Below, in pieces: positions 16,065 to 26,470 of a stretch of DNA of 54,813 nt. The stretch covers positions 1 to 54,813 of the forward strand of contig DATLYY010000074.1 in assembly GCA_035574275.1 (NCBI GenBank), in the 5' to 3' direction. Made by a program: the position numbers and the translations under genes. Source of the DNA: Verrucomicrobiia bacterium (GTDB lineage: Bacteria > Zixibacteria > MSB-5A5 > DSPP01). The notes under the pieces were generated by a model, which did not search any database, was not told the origin of the DNA, and saw only the letters and a list, made by a program, of their open reading frames with translations. Positions within the stretch are counted from its first letter, which is position 1; each line of letters opens with the position of its first letter.

Positions 16065-17510
16065 TCAGAGATCCATCCGTTTCTTTAATTTTCCATTCTC
16101 AAAAGCATAAACTTTTTTTCCTTCTAACATCTTGAGTTCATCCAAAGTCTTATCCCCTAAAAAGCGAACCTTTCCGGCTATTTCCGGAGTAGTGAAGAAA
16201 ATCGCTTCGGGGTAACCATTGTGAAAAACATAAGCCCCATTGAGGCGGCGGGGAAGATTTACGACATACATTGTATCTCCCGGCTCCAAACTGTCGGCTA
16301 TCACCTTGGTTTGTTGGAGTATTGTTGTGGCCATTTTGGCTGATTTTAGCCACCACTGGCTCCGCTCTTGAACAACAACGAAGTTTATTACAACTACAAT
16401 AATTCCAACGAATAGAGTGACCAAATGGCATAAAACGTTTGAAAACTGCCTCGATAGCCAGAATATAAATGAAGTAATCACTATAGCCCCTCCGACCAGG
16501 GTGAAATAAATAAATCTTGGTGCGTTGCCGAGCAGAGCAAAATAAGGCAGAAAACCAATTACCCCGAGAATACAACCTATTCGTACAAGTCCGGATACTT
16601 TATTCCCAAGCCGAAGTAATAGAAAACCGATAGCTACAAGCAAAAGAAGACCTACTGGAATTAACAAATGAACGTGTTTAACCGTCATAATTCTTAGCCG
16701 AAGCAGTTCGTGCGCCTCGTAGCCAACTTGATCGAAGAAAAAACGAATAGGAACGCAAAGATTAAGAACAAAATACAACCCATTCTGAACCCAGACCGCT
16801 GGGTTCAGCGTAAACTCGTATCCCATGCTTTCCTGCAGTGCGCCTAAAATACGCCAGCCCAAGAAGGCACAAGAAGGAAGAAGAAAAATAAAATCAGTCC
16901 TCAATAAATTTGAAAGGTTAAAGCTCTTCTCCTGTTTATCGATGTAGTTCAATAGCACCAAGGTTATTGGAATGCTAACGGCGTCCTCGCGTATGGATAA
17001 AGCCACTAACATGCTGACAATAATGGCAAACTTTAACAGCAAGGAGCCTTTCTTCATGTAATGCAGATATAGAAATACACTACAGAAATAAAAAAACAAG
17101 CAAAAAATAGAACTAAGGGAGGACACCCAAAAAAGCGTTTCTTCATTGGAAAAGTGAATCGAAAAAATTAAGGCTGTCAGAACACTAAATGCAAAAGATA
17201 GCTGAAAACGGCGCAAAATGGCAAAAAACAAGGAGGCATTCAGAATGTGGAAAACAAGTATAATCAGGTGAAACCGATCGGCTTTCGTCGAAAAAAACTT
17301 ACTCAATACAAAAAACAGAGCCATCGTTCCAGGCCGCCCTTTAGTGGAACCAAAGCTCTGGCTGTTGAACAAATTGAATTGCTGCGGATTTTGGCTCTCC
17401 TTTAACCAAACGAAATCGTCGGATACAAATCCAACGGAAAGGGTCGGATGGAAAATCAAGAACCCCGCAATAAAAAATATCAGAACTGCAAAAACAGCCT
17501 GTTTATTCAT
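16065..17510 (-). CDS. GT-C-like membrane glycosyltransferase, AT-rich
   Basis: 481 residues from the ATG at 17510; the frame could extend to a TTG at 17549, which has no better support. After the first membrane segment comes FVSDDFVWLKES, an Asp-Asp pair in the first extracytoplasmic loop. This is typical of GT-C enzymes (GT39/GT83-like) that use polyprenyl-phosphate sugars. About ten hydrophobic segments follow, then a soluble C-terminal domain of about 90 residues beginning near VIADSLEPGDTMYVVNLPRR. The DNA is clearly richer in A/T than its neighbours and the gene opposes both flanking operons, suggesting acquisition. It may modify a surface glycan; the substrate is unknown. Confidence 0.6.
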   Translation of the reverse strand: MNKQAVFAVLIFFIAGFLIFHPTLSVGFVSDDFVWLKESQNPQQFNLFNSQSFGSTKGRPGTMALFFVLSKFFSTKADRFHLIILVFHILNASLFFAILRRFQLSFAFSVLTALIFSIHFSNEETLFWVSSLSSIFCLFFYFCSVFLYLHYMKKGSLLLKFAIIVSMLVALSIREDAVSIPITLVLLNYIDKQEKSFNLSNLLRTDFIFLLPSCAFLGWRILGALQESMGYEFTLNPAVWVQNGLYFVLNLCVPIRFFFDQVGYEAHELLRLRIMTVKHVHLLIPVGLLLLVAIGFLLLRLGNKVSGLVRIGCILGVIGFLPYFALLGNAPRFIYFTLVGGAIVITSFIFWLSRQFSNVLCHLVTLFVGIIVVVINFVVVQERSQWWLKSAKMATTILQQTKVIADSLEPGDTMYVVNLPRRLNGAYVFHNGYPEAIFFTTPEIAGKVRFLGDKTLDELKMLEGKKVYAFENGKLKKRMDL

Positions 17511-17537
17511 TTTTGAATGCGGCCCCTCAAGTAAGGA

Positions 17538-17554
17538 TTGACTTGACAAGTCAA
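17538..17554. repeat. Perfect 17-base inverted repeat in divergent promoter region
   Basis: TTGACTTG-A-CAAGTCAA lies between the starts of the minus-strand glycosyltransferase (17510) and gatC (17577). Its size and symmetry suit a dimeric regulator. It also contains overlapping TTGACT/TTGACA -35-like sequences on both strands. No binding protein can be named. Confidence 0.45.
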
Positions 17555-17576
17555 GCCGTTAATTTATCATACGTTT

Positions 17577-17857
17577 GTGAATTTTCAACCCTCCGATGTT
17601 GATCGCTACGCCAAGCTGGCGCGGCTGGCTTTGACCGAAGAGGAAAAAGCCCGCTTTGCCAAGGAGCTTTCCTCCATTCTCGAATACGTGAGCCAGATTC
17701 AAAAGGTGGACACCTCCGGCATAACGGAATACGAGACGGTGGTGCCCCTGCCCCCCGCCTGGCGGGAGGATGTGGTTGAACCCTCGTTGCCGGTGGAAGA
17801 GGCCCTGGCCAACGCCCCCGACCGCAAGGATAATTTCTTCAAGGTTCCCCGGGTAAT

Positions 17858-17861
<4 letters not shown>
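17577..17861 (+). CDS. gatC: Asp/Glu-tRNA amidotransferase subunit C
   Basis: 94 residues from GTG 17577. Typical GatC features are visible: DVDRYAKLARLALTEEEK, the amphipathic helix FAKELSSILEYVSQIQKVDT, and a C-terminal R.D....P....ALANAPDRKDNFFKVPRVI. GatC stabilises GatAB, which converts Glu-tRNA(Gln) or Asp-tRNA(Asn) to the amidated forms. gatA and gatB are not in the window. There is no clear ribosome site. The stop overlaps kdsB by ATGA. Confidence 0.92.
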
Positions 17862-20666
<2,805 letters not shown>

Positions 20667-20667
20667 A

Positions 20668-21510
20668 ATGCCCCCCTCCAAAGCAGCAACCGGGTGGACT
20701 CTTCCCGTCCAAATCGGAAAATTAACTATTGGCGGCGGCACGCCGCTCGTCTTGATTGCCGGCCCCTGCGTCATCGAATCGGAAAAATTGGTTTTATCGA
20801 CGGCCGAAAAAACTCTATCGGTCTGCAAGAAATACGGCATCCCGCTTATCTTTAAATCCTCCTACAAAAAGGCCAACCGTACTTCAGTTCGTTCCTTTAC
20901 CGGTCCGGGGATGAAAAAAGGGCTTTCGATTTTAAAGAAAGTCAAAATGGAATTTAACCTGCCGGTTTTGACCGATGTGCATGGCGCCGAGGAGGCCAAA
21001 CCGGCTGCCGAGGTAGCCGACATTCTGCAAATTCCCGCTTTCCTATCGCGGCAAACCGACCTGATTGTCGCTGCGGCCAAGACCGGTCGGGCCGTCAATT
21101 TGAAAAAAGGGCAGTTTTTGGCGCCGGAGGATATGCGTGCCGCCGTGGAAAAAGCCGCCTCCACCGGGAACAGAAAAATTCTTGTTACCGAGCGGGGAAC
21201 CAGTTTCGGTTATCACAACCTGGTGGTGGACTTCCGCTCTCTTTTGATAATGCGCAACTTCGGCTATCCGGTAATTTTCGACGCCACCCACTCCGTCCAG
21301 CTTCCGGGCGGCAATTCTCATTCGTCCGGCGGGCAACCGGAGTTCATCATCCCCCTGGCCAAAGCCGCCGTGGCGGTGGGCATCGATGCCCTGTTCGTCG
21401 AAACCCATCCCAATCCCTCCAAAGCCCTTTCGGATGCCGATTGCCAGTTGCCGCTGTCCCAACTGAATTCACTTCTACAGCAAGTAGCCGAAATTCCGAA
21501 GCCAAGATAG
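20668..21510 (+). CDS. kdsA: Kdo-8-phosphate synthase
   Basis: 280 residues from ATG 20668, one base after the lipoprotein stop; the longer upstream reading lies in another gene. It condenses phosphoenolpyruvate with arabinose 5-phosphate to Kdo-8-P. Seen: LIAGPCVIES, FKSSYKKANRTS, GLSILKKVK, VLTDVHG, QIPAFLSRQTDL, GTSFGYHNLVVDFRSL, DATHSVQLPGG and FVETHPNPSKALSDADCQLP. The last three are metal and substrate motifs. It works with KdsD, encoded about 1 kb downstream. Confidence 0.95.
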   Translation: MPPSKAATGWTLPVQIGKLTIGGGTPLVLIAGPCVIESEKLVLSTAEKTLSVCKKYGIPLIFKSSYKKANRTSVRSFTGPGMKKGLSILKKVKMEFNLPVLTDVHGAEEAKPAAEVADILQIPAFLSRQTDLIVAAAKTGRAVNLKKGQFLAPEDMRAAVEKAASTGNRKILVTERGTSFGYHNLVVDFRSLLIMRNFGYPVIFDATHSVQLPGGNSHSSGGQPEFIIPLAKAAVAVGIDALFVETHPNPSKALSDADCQLPLSQLNSLLQQVAEIPKPR

Positions 21511-21551
21511 GCAAAAGGGTTCCCCTACACAGCTGCAGGAATGGCTCGGTC

Positions 21552-22373
21552 TCACTTTTTAACGAATATCTCCCGCACAAACTGCCACATCACAAAAACC
21601 TCCAGTCCAAAGGCCATAAACCCGAAATATCCGACTACCGGCATTTCGAAGAGTTTAATGTGCCCCAAAACCGGAACGTTGTAAATCCACTTGGCCGCCG
21701 CCCAATAGTTCCAGAATTCCCACAAAAGTCCGCAAATCAAACCGGCAAGCATAAGCGTTAAAAAAAGCTGTAATTTCCCCTCCCGGAACTCGCCGATTAA
21801 GGACGGCAACCCCCGCCGAAAGTTGAGCGGTTCCAAAAGAAAAACAAAACCGGTCCAGACCAGAACGCCCCACCACGGGGATGGAAATAGAATGGGAATC
21901 GCCAGCTCAATGGCTCCGAGAAGGACAAAGCCGTTCAAAACGCTGGAAGAGAAATTCAGCGGTCGAATCTTGGCGTTCTTGAAAACGCCATAAGCCAAAA
22001 GCAGTTCCTGCGTTTCCAAAATCGCAGGCCAGATGGTGGCGAAAGACCAGACGTAGCCGAAAGTCCGTATCCATAAACTTTCCGGCAGGCCCGCATAGTG
22101 CCAGTTTTTCATAAGAAGATTGCAACTCTCGAATACGAGCCAGAGAACGACTGATACCGGTAGCATCGCCAAAAACTCCTTTCGCCGCACGGCAAGGTAT
22201 GACTCGCCTGTTTTTTTGAAGACGACCCCGTCAACACACAAAATGTAACCGCTCCAAACAAGGGGCGTAAAAAAGACGGCGATAATTTCAACCCCGGCAA
22301 AAAGTAACGCTTCCGCTAAAAGAATAATCGCCAATCCCGCCCAACCGTAAGCCGGAAAACGACTTGCTTTCAT
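21552..22373 (-). CDS. Polytopic membrane protein of unknown function
   Basis: 273 residues with about seven hydrophobic segments starting at the N-terminus (GLAIILLAEALLFAGVEII). Aromatic-rich conserved-looking stretches are LICGLLWEFWNYWAAAKWIYNVPVLGH and MPVVGYFGFMAFGLEVFVMWQFVR. Acidic residues in predicted membrane segments (WEFWNYW, ELAIP, WPAILETQELL) recall membrane-embedded enzymes such as carotenoid cyclases, but no motif settles this. It is divergent from kdsD and convergent with kdsA, so it forms a separate unit inside the Kdo region. Confidence 0.6.
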   Translation of the reverse strand: MKASRFPAYGWAGLAIILLAEALLFAGVEIIAVFFTPLVWSGYILCVDGVVFKKTGESYLAVRRKEFLAMLPVSVVLWLVFESCNLLMKNWHYAGLPESLWIRTFGYVWSFATIWPAILETQELLLAYGVFKNAKIRPLNFSSSVLNGFVLLGAIELAIPILFPSPWWGVLVWTGFVFLLEPLNFRRGLPSLIGEFREGKLQLFLTLMLAGLICGLLWEFWNYWAAAKWIYNVPVLGHIKLFEMPVVGYFGFMAFGLEVFVMWQFVREIFVKK

Positions 22374-22426
22374 GCTAATTGGAATATAGCCCGCTCCGAA
22401 ACTCTCGCAAAGCTATTCGTAATTCA

Positions 22427-22455
22427 TTGTAATTGCTTCGGGCGTTGCTTATATT
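22427..22455 (+). promoter_or_regulatory. Sigma-70-like promoter of the kdsD-lptC-lptB-rpoN operon
   Basis: TTGTAA (22427-22432), a 17-base spacer and TATATT (22450-22455). Transcription would begin near 22462, leaving a leader of only about 10 bases before the likely ATG at 22472. Confidence 0.6.
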
Positions 22456-22471
22456 ATTACCAGCGCGTAGG

Positions 22472-23521
22472 ATGGGAAAAGCCATAACAACACCAGCCCC
22501 GAAATCCTCGGGAAATAAAGTTGCTGTTTCAGGCGGTGGAAAGCCGGCGAACGGCCCCGTTACTTCGATATTAAAATTTGCCCGCCGGGTGATTGAGCTG
22601 GAAGCGGACGCGGTCGCCCAACTGGCCGGCCGCTTGAACGGACAGTTCGAGAAGGCGGTCGAGTTGCTGCTGAAATGTAAGGGCCGCGTTATCGTCACCG
22701 GCCTCGGCAAATCCGGCATCGTCGGGCGCAAAATTGCGGCCACCTTGTCATCAACGGGAACGCCCGCCTTCTTTCTGCACGCAGCGGAAGGGATTCACGG
22801 CGATTTAGGATTGGTCAAAAAAGGGGACGTGGTGATTGCCGTATCGAAGTCCGGTTTCACGGAAGAGGTGTTCCAGCTTTTTCCCATTCTGCGGCGCATT
22901 GGCGTGCCGATAATATCCTTGACGGGAACCCCCCATTCTCCGATGGCCGAAAAAAGCGACGTGGTTCTGGATGTTTCCGTGGAAGAAGAGGCCTGCCCCA
23001 ACAACCTGGCGCCGACCTCCTCCTCCACGGCCGCTTTGGTGATGGGGGATGCTTTGGCCTTGGCCATTCTCGAGGAGCGCAACTTCTCGCCGGAGGACTT
23101 TGCCCTGCTCCATCCCGGCGGCAGTTTGGGGAAAAAGTTGTGGCTGAAAGTGGAAGATTTGATGCATACGGGCACAGACGTTCCCAAAGTGAGCCCGCAA
23201 ACGCCGGTGAAGGAAGCGATTTTGGAAATGACCTCCAAGCGGCTGGGAGCCACCACCGTGGTAAATGAAAAGGAGGAACTTTTGGGGATTTTTACGGACG
23301 GCGATTTGCGCCGCCTGGTGGAGAAGAAAAAAGAGTTTATGGAGCTGCCCGCCTCGGATGTAATGTCGGCCAGTCCAAAAACCACCCGTCCGGAGGCCCT
23401 GGCGGCGGCCGCCTTGAACCAGATGGAGGAACATAAAATCACCGTTTTGGCGGTGACCTCCAGCCGCCGGCTGGTGGGGATTTTACACTTGCACGACCTC
23501 CTGCAGGCGGGGGTCATTTGA
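22472..23521 (+). CDS. kdsD: Arabinose-5-phosphate isomerase (KdsD/KpsF/GutQ type)
   Basis: 349 residues from ATG 22472 (a TTG at 22433 overlaps the promoter). It isomerises ribulose 5-phosphate to arabinose 5-phosphate, the substrate of KdsA. A SIS domain has GKGRVIVTGLGKSGIVGRK-type sequence, FFLHAAEGIHGDLGL and VIAVSKSGFTEEV. The TSSSTAALVMGDALALA stretch is also present. Two CBS domains follow (LMHTGTDVPKV and DVMSASPKTT). A Lys/Pro/Gly-rich N-terminal stretch of about 30 residues looks non-conserved. The stop is 6 bases before lptC. Confidence 0.93.
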   Translation: MGKAITTPAPKSSGNKVAVSGGGKPANGPVTSILKFARRVIELEADAVAQLAGRLNGQFEKAVELLLKCKGRVIVTGLGKSGIVGRKIAATLSSTGTPAFFLHAAEGIHGDLGLVKKGDVVIAVSKSGFTEEVFQLFPILRRIGVPIISLTGTPHSPMAEKSDVVLDVSVEEEACPNNLAPTSSSTAALVMGDALALAILEERNFSPEDFALLHPGGSLGKKLWLKVEDLMHTGTDVPKVSPQTPVKEAILEMTSKRLGATTVVNEKEELLGIFTDGDLRRLVEKKKEFMELPASDVMSASPKTTRPEALAAAALNQMEEHKITVLAVTSSRRLVGILHLHDLLQAGVI

Positions 23522-23527
23522 GGCCCC

Positions 23528-24070
23528 ATGCAAAAAACGAGTTTTTTTCTCCTTCTTTTTGCATTGTCCCTCGCCTCCTGCCAAAAAAAAACGCCTGATT
23601 CGCTGCCCCATCCGGCAGCCACCGAGCCGGAGGAGGTGCTTTTCAATTCCACGATAACCCTGACCAGCCGCGGAACGCTCACCTCGCAGATAAAGGCGGA
23701 CAAAATCCTGTGCTACGCCGGCCAGGAACCGATGTTTTTGTACCAAATCAACGCGTTGTTTTACGATTCGGCGGGAAGCGTTCAAGCCCGGGTGACCGCG
23801 GACTCCGGCTCGGCGATCGAGCGCACCCGTTACGTGGAACTGCGCGGCAACGTGCAGGTGTACTACAGCAATGGAACTGAAATCGTGGCCGATTCCCTGA
23901 AATGGGACCAGCCCAATGACAGGGTAAACACCGACGGTTTTGTGAAAATAACAAAAAAGGACGGCTCCGTTCTTACCGGCACAGGCCTCACCACCGACCC
24001 TCGCTTCACCAGCTACCGACTGAAAAATCCGGTGGGGGAGGTGCAGGTACCAAAAGAGGAGCCTCAGTAA
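23528..24070 (+). CDS. lptC: LptC-like LPS export lipoprotein
   Basis: 180 residues. The N-terminus MQKTSFFLLLFALSLASCQKK has a lipobox (LASC), whereas classical LptC is membrane-anchored by a helix; lipoprotein forms occur in FCB lineages. The body is a beta-jellyroll of the OstA/LptC type: LTSRGTLTSQIKADKILCY, ARVTADSGSAIERTRYVELRGNVQVYYSNGTEIVADSLKWD, and a terminal VLTGTGLTTD. It would bridge LptB2FG and LptA in carrying LPS across the periplasm. It sits between kdsD and lptB as in many diderms, but no separate lptA follows. Confidence 0.85.
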   Translation: MQKTSFFLLLFALSLASCQKKTPDSLPHPAATEPEEVLFNSTITLTSRGTLTSQIKADKILCYAGQEPMFLYQINALFYDSAGSVQARVTADSGSAIERTRYVELRGNVQVYYSNGTEIVADSLKWDQPNDRVNTDGFVKITKKDGSVLTGTGLTTDPRFTSYRLKNPVGEVQVPKEEPQ

Positions 24071-24075
24071 ACGAC

Positions 24076-24831
24076 ATGAAGACGATCACCGCCGAACAAA
24101 ACGGCGGCCCCCTTTTGAAAAGCACCAACCTGGCTAAAACCTACCATCAAAGACGGGTCGTGGACGGTGTTTCCATTGAAGTCCATCCGGGGGAGGTGGT
24201 GGGGCTTTTGGGCCCCAATGGTGCCGGCAAAACCACAACCTTTCATATGATTATCGGCTTCATCCGCCCGGAGGAGGGAAAAGTGCTTTTGGGGGAGTTG
24301 AACATAACCCCCTTTTCGATGGCCCGACGTGCCTTGGCTGGCATCGGGTATTTGGCCCAAGAGCCCTCCGTTTTCCGCAAGCTCACCGTGGCGGAAAATA
24401 TTCTGGCGGTTTTAGAGGTTCGCATCAAAGATCGTTCCGCACGCAAAAAAAGAATGGAGCAGATTTTGGAGGAACTTGCTATCACTCGGCTGGCCAAAAA
24501 TAAGGGGTATTCTCTCTCCGGGGGAGAACGTCGCCGAGTGGAGATTGGTCGGGCCTTGGCAGCCGATCCTCGTTTTCTGCTTTTGGACGAGCCCTTTGCT
24601 GGTATTGACCCGATAACGGTGGAGGAAATCCAGAAAATTATCTCCCAATTGAAGGCCAAGGGGCTGGGGCTTTTGATTACGGACCACAATGTGGGAGCCA
24701 CCTTATCCATCACGGATCGTGCGTATATTATATGTGACGGGAAGATATTGACTTCCGGCACTTCAGAGCACTTGGCCTCCGACCCTGAAGCGCGCAAAAT
24801 CTATCTCGGAGAGAAGTTTAGGTTAAACTAA
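24076..24831 (+). CDS. lptB: LPS export ABC transporter ATPase LptB
   Basis: 251 residues. Walker A GPNGAGKTTTF, Q-loop GIGYLAQEPSVFRKLTV, signature YSLSGGERRRVEIGRAL, Walker B FLLLDEPFAGIDP and the switch His in LLITDHNVGATL are all present. The LTV(A)EN and DPITVEEIQ context is specific to LptB. It powers LPS extraction from the inner membrane. The order lptC-lptB-rpoN is a known arrangement. The ribosome site is weak, so coupling to lptC (5-base gap) is likely. Confidence 0.95.
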   Translation: MKTITAEQNGGPLLKSTNLAKTYHQRRVVDGVSIEVHPGEVVGLLGPNGAGKTTTFHMIIGFIRPEEGKVLLGELNITPFSMARRALAGIGYLAQEPSVFRKLTVAENILAVLEVRIKDRSARKKRMEQILEELAITRLAKNKGYSLSGGERRRVEIGRALAADPRFLLLDEPFAGIDPITVEEIQKIISQLKAKGLGLLITDHNVGATLSITDRAYIICDGKILTSGTSEHLASDPEARKIYLGEKFRLN

Positions 24832-24872
24832 AAAACCCAACTGCCGAAACTATAGGCAGGGGGAAGAAGAAT

Positions 24873-26417
24873 ATGGCGGATTTCGGAAGACCAACACTCG
24901 GACTAAAAGTAGGGCTCAAGCAAACCATTGCCCCCCAACTAATTCAGTCCCTTAATATGTTGACTGTTCCGATTCTGAAGTTGGAGCAGATGCTGCGCCA
25001 TGAGCTCCAAACTAACCCTATGCTGGAAGAAGACTTAGAAGCCACCGCCGAGCCCGAAATGGATTTGGAAGCCCCTGCCGAAGAGAAAGAACCGGAACTC
25101 GCCGCCGAAGATGACAAAATTGACTGGGATGCCTATTTGCAAGACAACGACGAGCTTTTTTTGGCGCGTCACGAAAAGGAAAATTCTGAAGAAACGCTTG
25201 AACGTTCCCAGACCACCGAAAAGACCTTGTTTGAGCATCTTCTTGAGCAGTTGAACCTTTCCAAGCTCTCCCCCGCCGAACATCAGGTGGGACAGTTCAT
25301 CATCGGAAACATCGATGAAAACGGCTTTTTGACCATTTCAGTCGAGGAAATCGCCGATGCTCTTCAGGTGGATAAAGAACTGGTCGCCAAGGTACTGGCG
25401 CATATTCAGAATTTCGACCCCCCGGGCGCGGCGGCGCGGGATTTGAAAGAATGCCTCCTTATTCAACTGCGTCAAAAAGGAGAGGAAGACTCGCTGGCTT
25501 ACGAAATCGTGGACAAACACCTGCAGGATCTGGACAAAAAAAGCTCTTTTCAACTCGCGAAATTGCTCGGCACCTCGCCGGAAAAAATCGAAGAGGAAAT
25601 GGGTATTATCCGCTCCCTTTCTCCCCGGCCGGCGATGGGGCGTTTTTCCCGGGCGGCCCAGCCGGTGGTGCCGGATTTGATCGTCGAGCGGGTGGGGGAC
25701 GAACTGGTCATCTTCCACAATGACAAATACATCCCCCGCCTTCGAATCTCCTCCGCCTACAAAGACTTGTTGAAAAAGGGCTCCGCCAGCTCCAAAGAGG
25801 AAAAAAACTTCATCAAGGAAAAGTTTATGCAGGCCCGCTGGCTCCTGAACGCTATCAACCAGCGCCGTTCCACAATGGTGCGTGTGATGCAGGCTGTGGT
25901 GGAAGAGCAGAAGGAATTTTTCGAAAACGGCCCGGAGTTTTTAAAACCGTTGACGATGGAGCAGGTGGCCCAAAAGCTCGGGCTGCATGTTGCGACGATC
26001 TCCCGCGTGTCGAACGACAAGTACGTCCAGACCCCGCAAGGGGTGTACGAAATCCGCTACTTCTTCAATGCCGGCCTGCCGACCGACACCGGCGAGGATT
26101 TGTCCAAGAAGAAAGTCAAACAGCGCTTGGCGGAGATAATCAAAACGGAGGACGCCTCCCATCCATTGTCCGATCAAGAGATTTTCGCCAAGCTAAAAGC
26201 GGAGGGAATTCCTTTGGCCCGCCGGACGGTGACCAAATATCGGGAGGAGATGGGCATCCGCGCTGCCCGCTTCCGCAAAAAAGTCGGCGGCAACGGTTCC
26301 CAGCCAACTCTGGAGGAAGACTCGGACATCCTTTTGGATACCAAACCCCGTCCATCGGCTAACGCGGAAGAAAAGCCTGCTCCCCCCTTTACTCCCCTAA
26401 AACCTGACTGGGAATAA
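24873..26417 (+). CDS. rpoN: RNA polymerase sigma-54 factor
   Basis: 514 residues after AGGGGGAAGAAG. Region I is Gln/Leu-rich (LGLKVGLKQTIAPQLIQSLNMLTVPILKLEQML) and binds activators. It is followed by an acidic linker, the core-binding region and the HTH. The RpoN box ARRTVTKYREEMGI near residue 450 reads the -24 element. A Pro-rich tail of about 50 residues extends past the usual end. Sigma-54 needs AAA+ activators, and one with the required GAFTGA loop is encoded at 37017-39842. Confidence 0.96.
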   Translation: MADFGRPTLGLKVGLKQTIAPQLIQSLNMLTVPILKLEQMLRHELQTNPMLEEDLEATAEPEMDLEAPAEEKEPELAAEDDKIDWDAYLQDNDELFLARHEKENSEETLERSQTTEKTLFEHLLEQLNLSKLSPAEHQVGQFIIGNIDENGFLTISVEEIADALQVDKELVAKVLAHIQNFDPPGAAARDLKECLLIQLRQKGEEDSLAYEIVDKHLQDLDKKSSFQLAKLLGTSPEKIEEEMGIIRSLSPRPAMGRFSRAAQPVVPDLIVERVGDELVIFHNDKYIPRLRISSAYKDLLKKGSASSKEEKNFIKEKFMQARWLLNAINQRRSTMVRVMQAVVEEQKEFFENGPEFLKPLTMEQVAQKLGLHVATISRVSNDKYVQTPQGVYEIRYFFNAGLPTDTGEDLSKKKVKQRLAEIIKTEDASHPLSDQEIFAKLKAEGIPLARRTVTKYREEMGIRAARFRKKVGGNGSQPTLEEDSDILLDTKPRPSANAEEKPAPPFTPLKPDWE

Positions 26418-26436
26418 TTTCGTTGTGGAATTCGTT

Positions 26437-26459
26437 GTGTCAGGAGTAACTCCTGACAC
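26437..26459. terminator. Hairpin between convergent genes
   Basis: GTGTCAGGAG-TAA-CTCCTGACAC, 10-bp arms with a 3-base loop, lies between rpoN and the minus-strand acyl-CoA synthetase. There is no T run on either side, so its action as a terminator is uncertain; it may serve as a 3' end stabiliser. Confidence 0.5.
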
Positions 26460-26470
26460 ATATGCATGCT

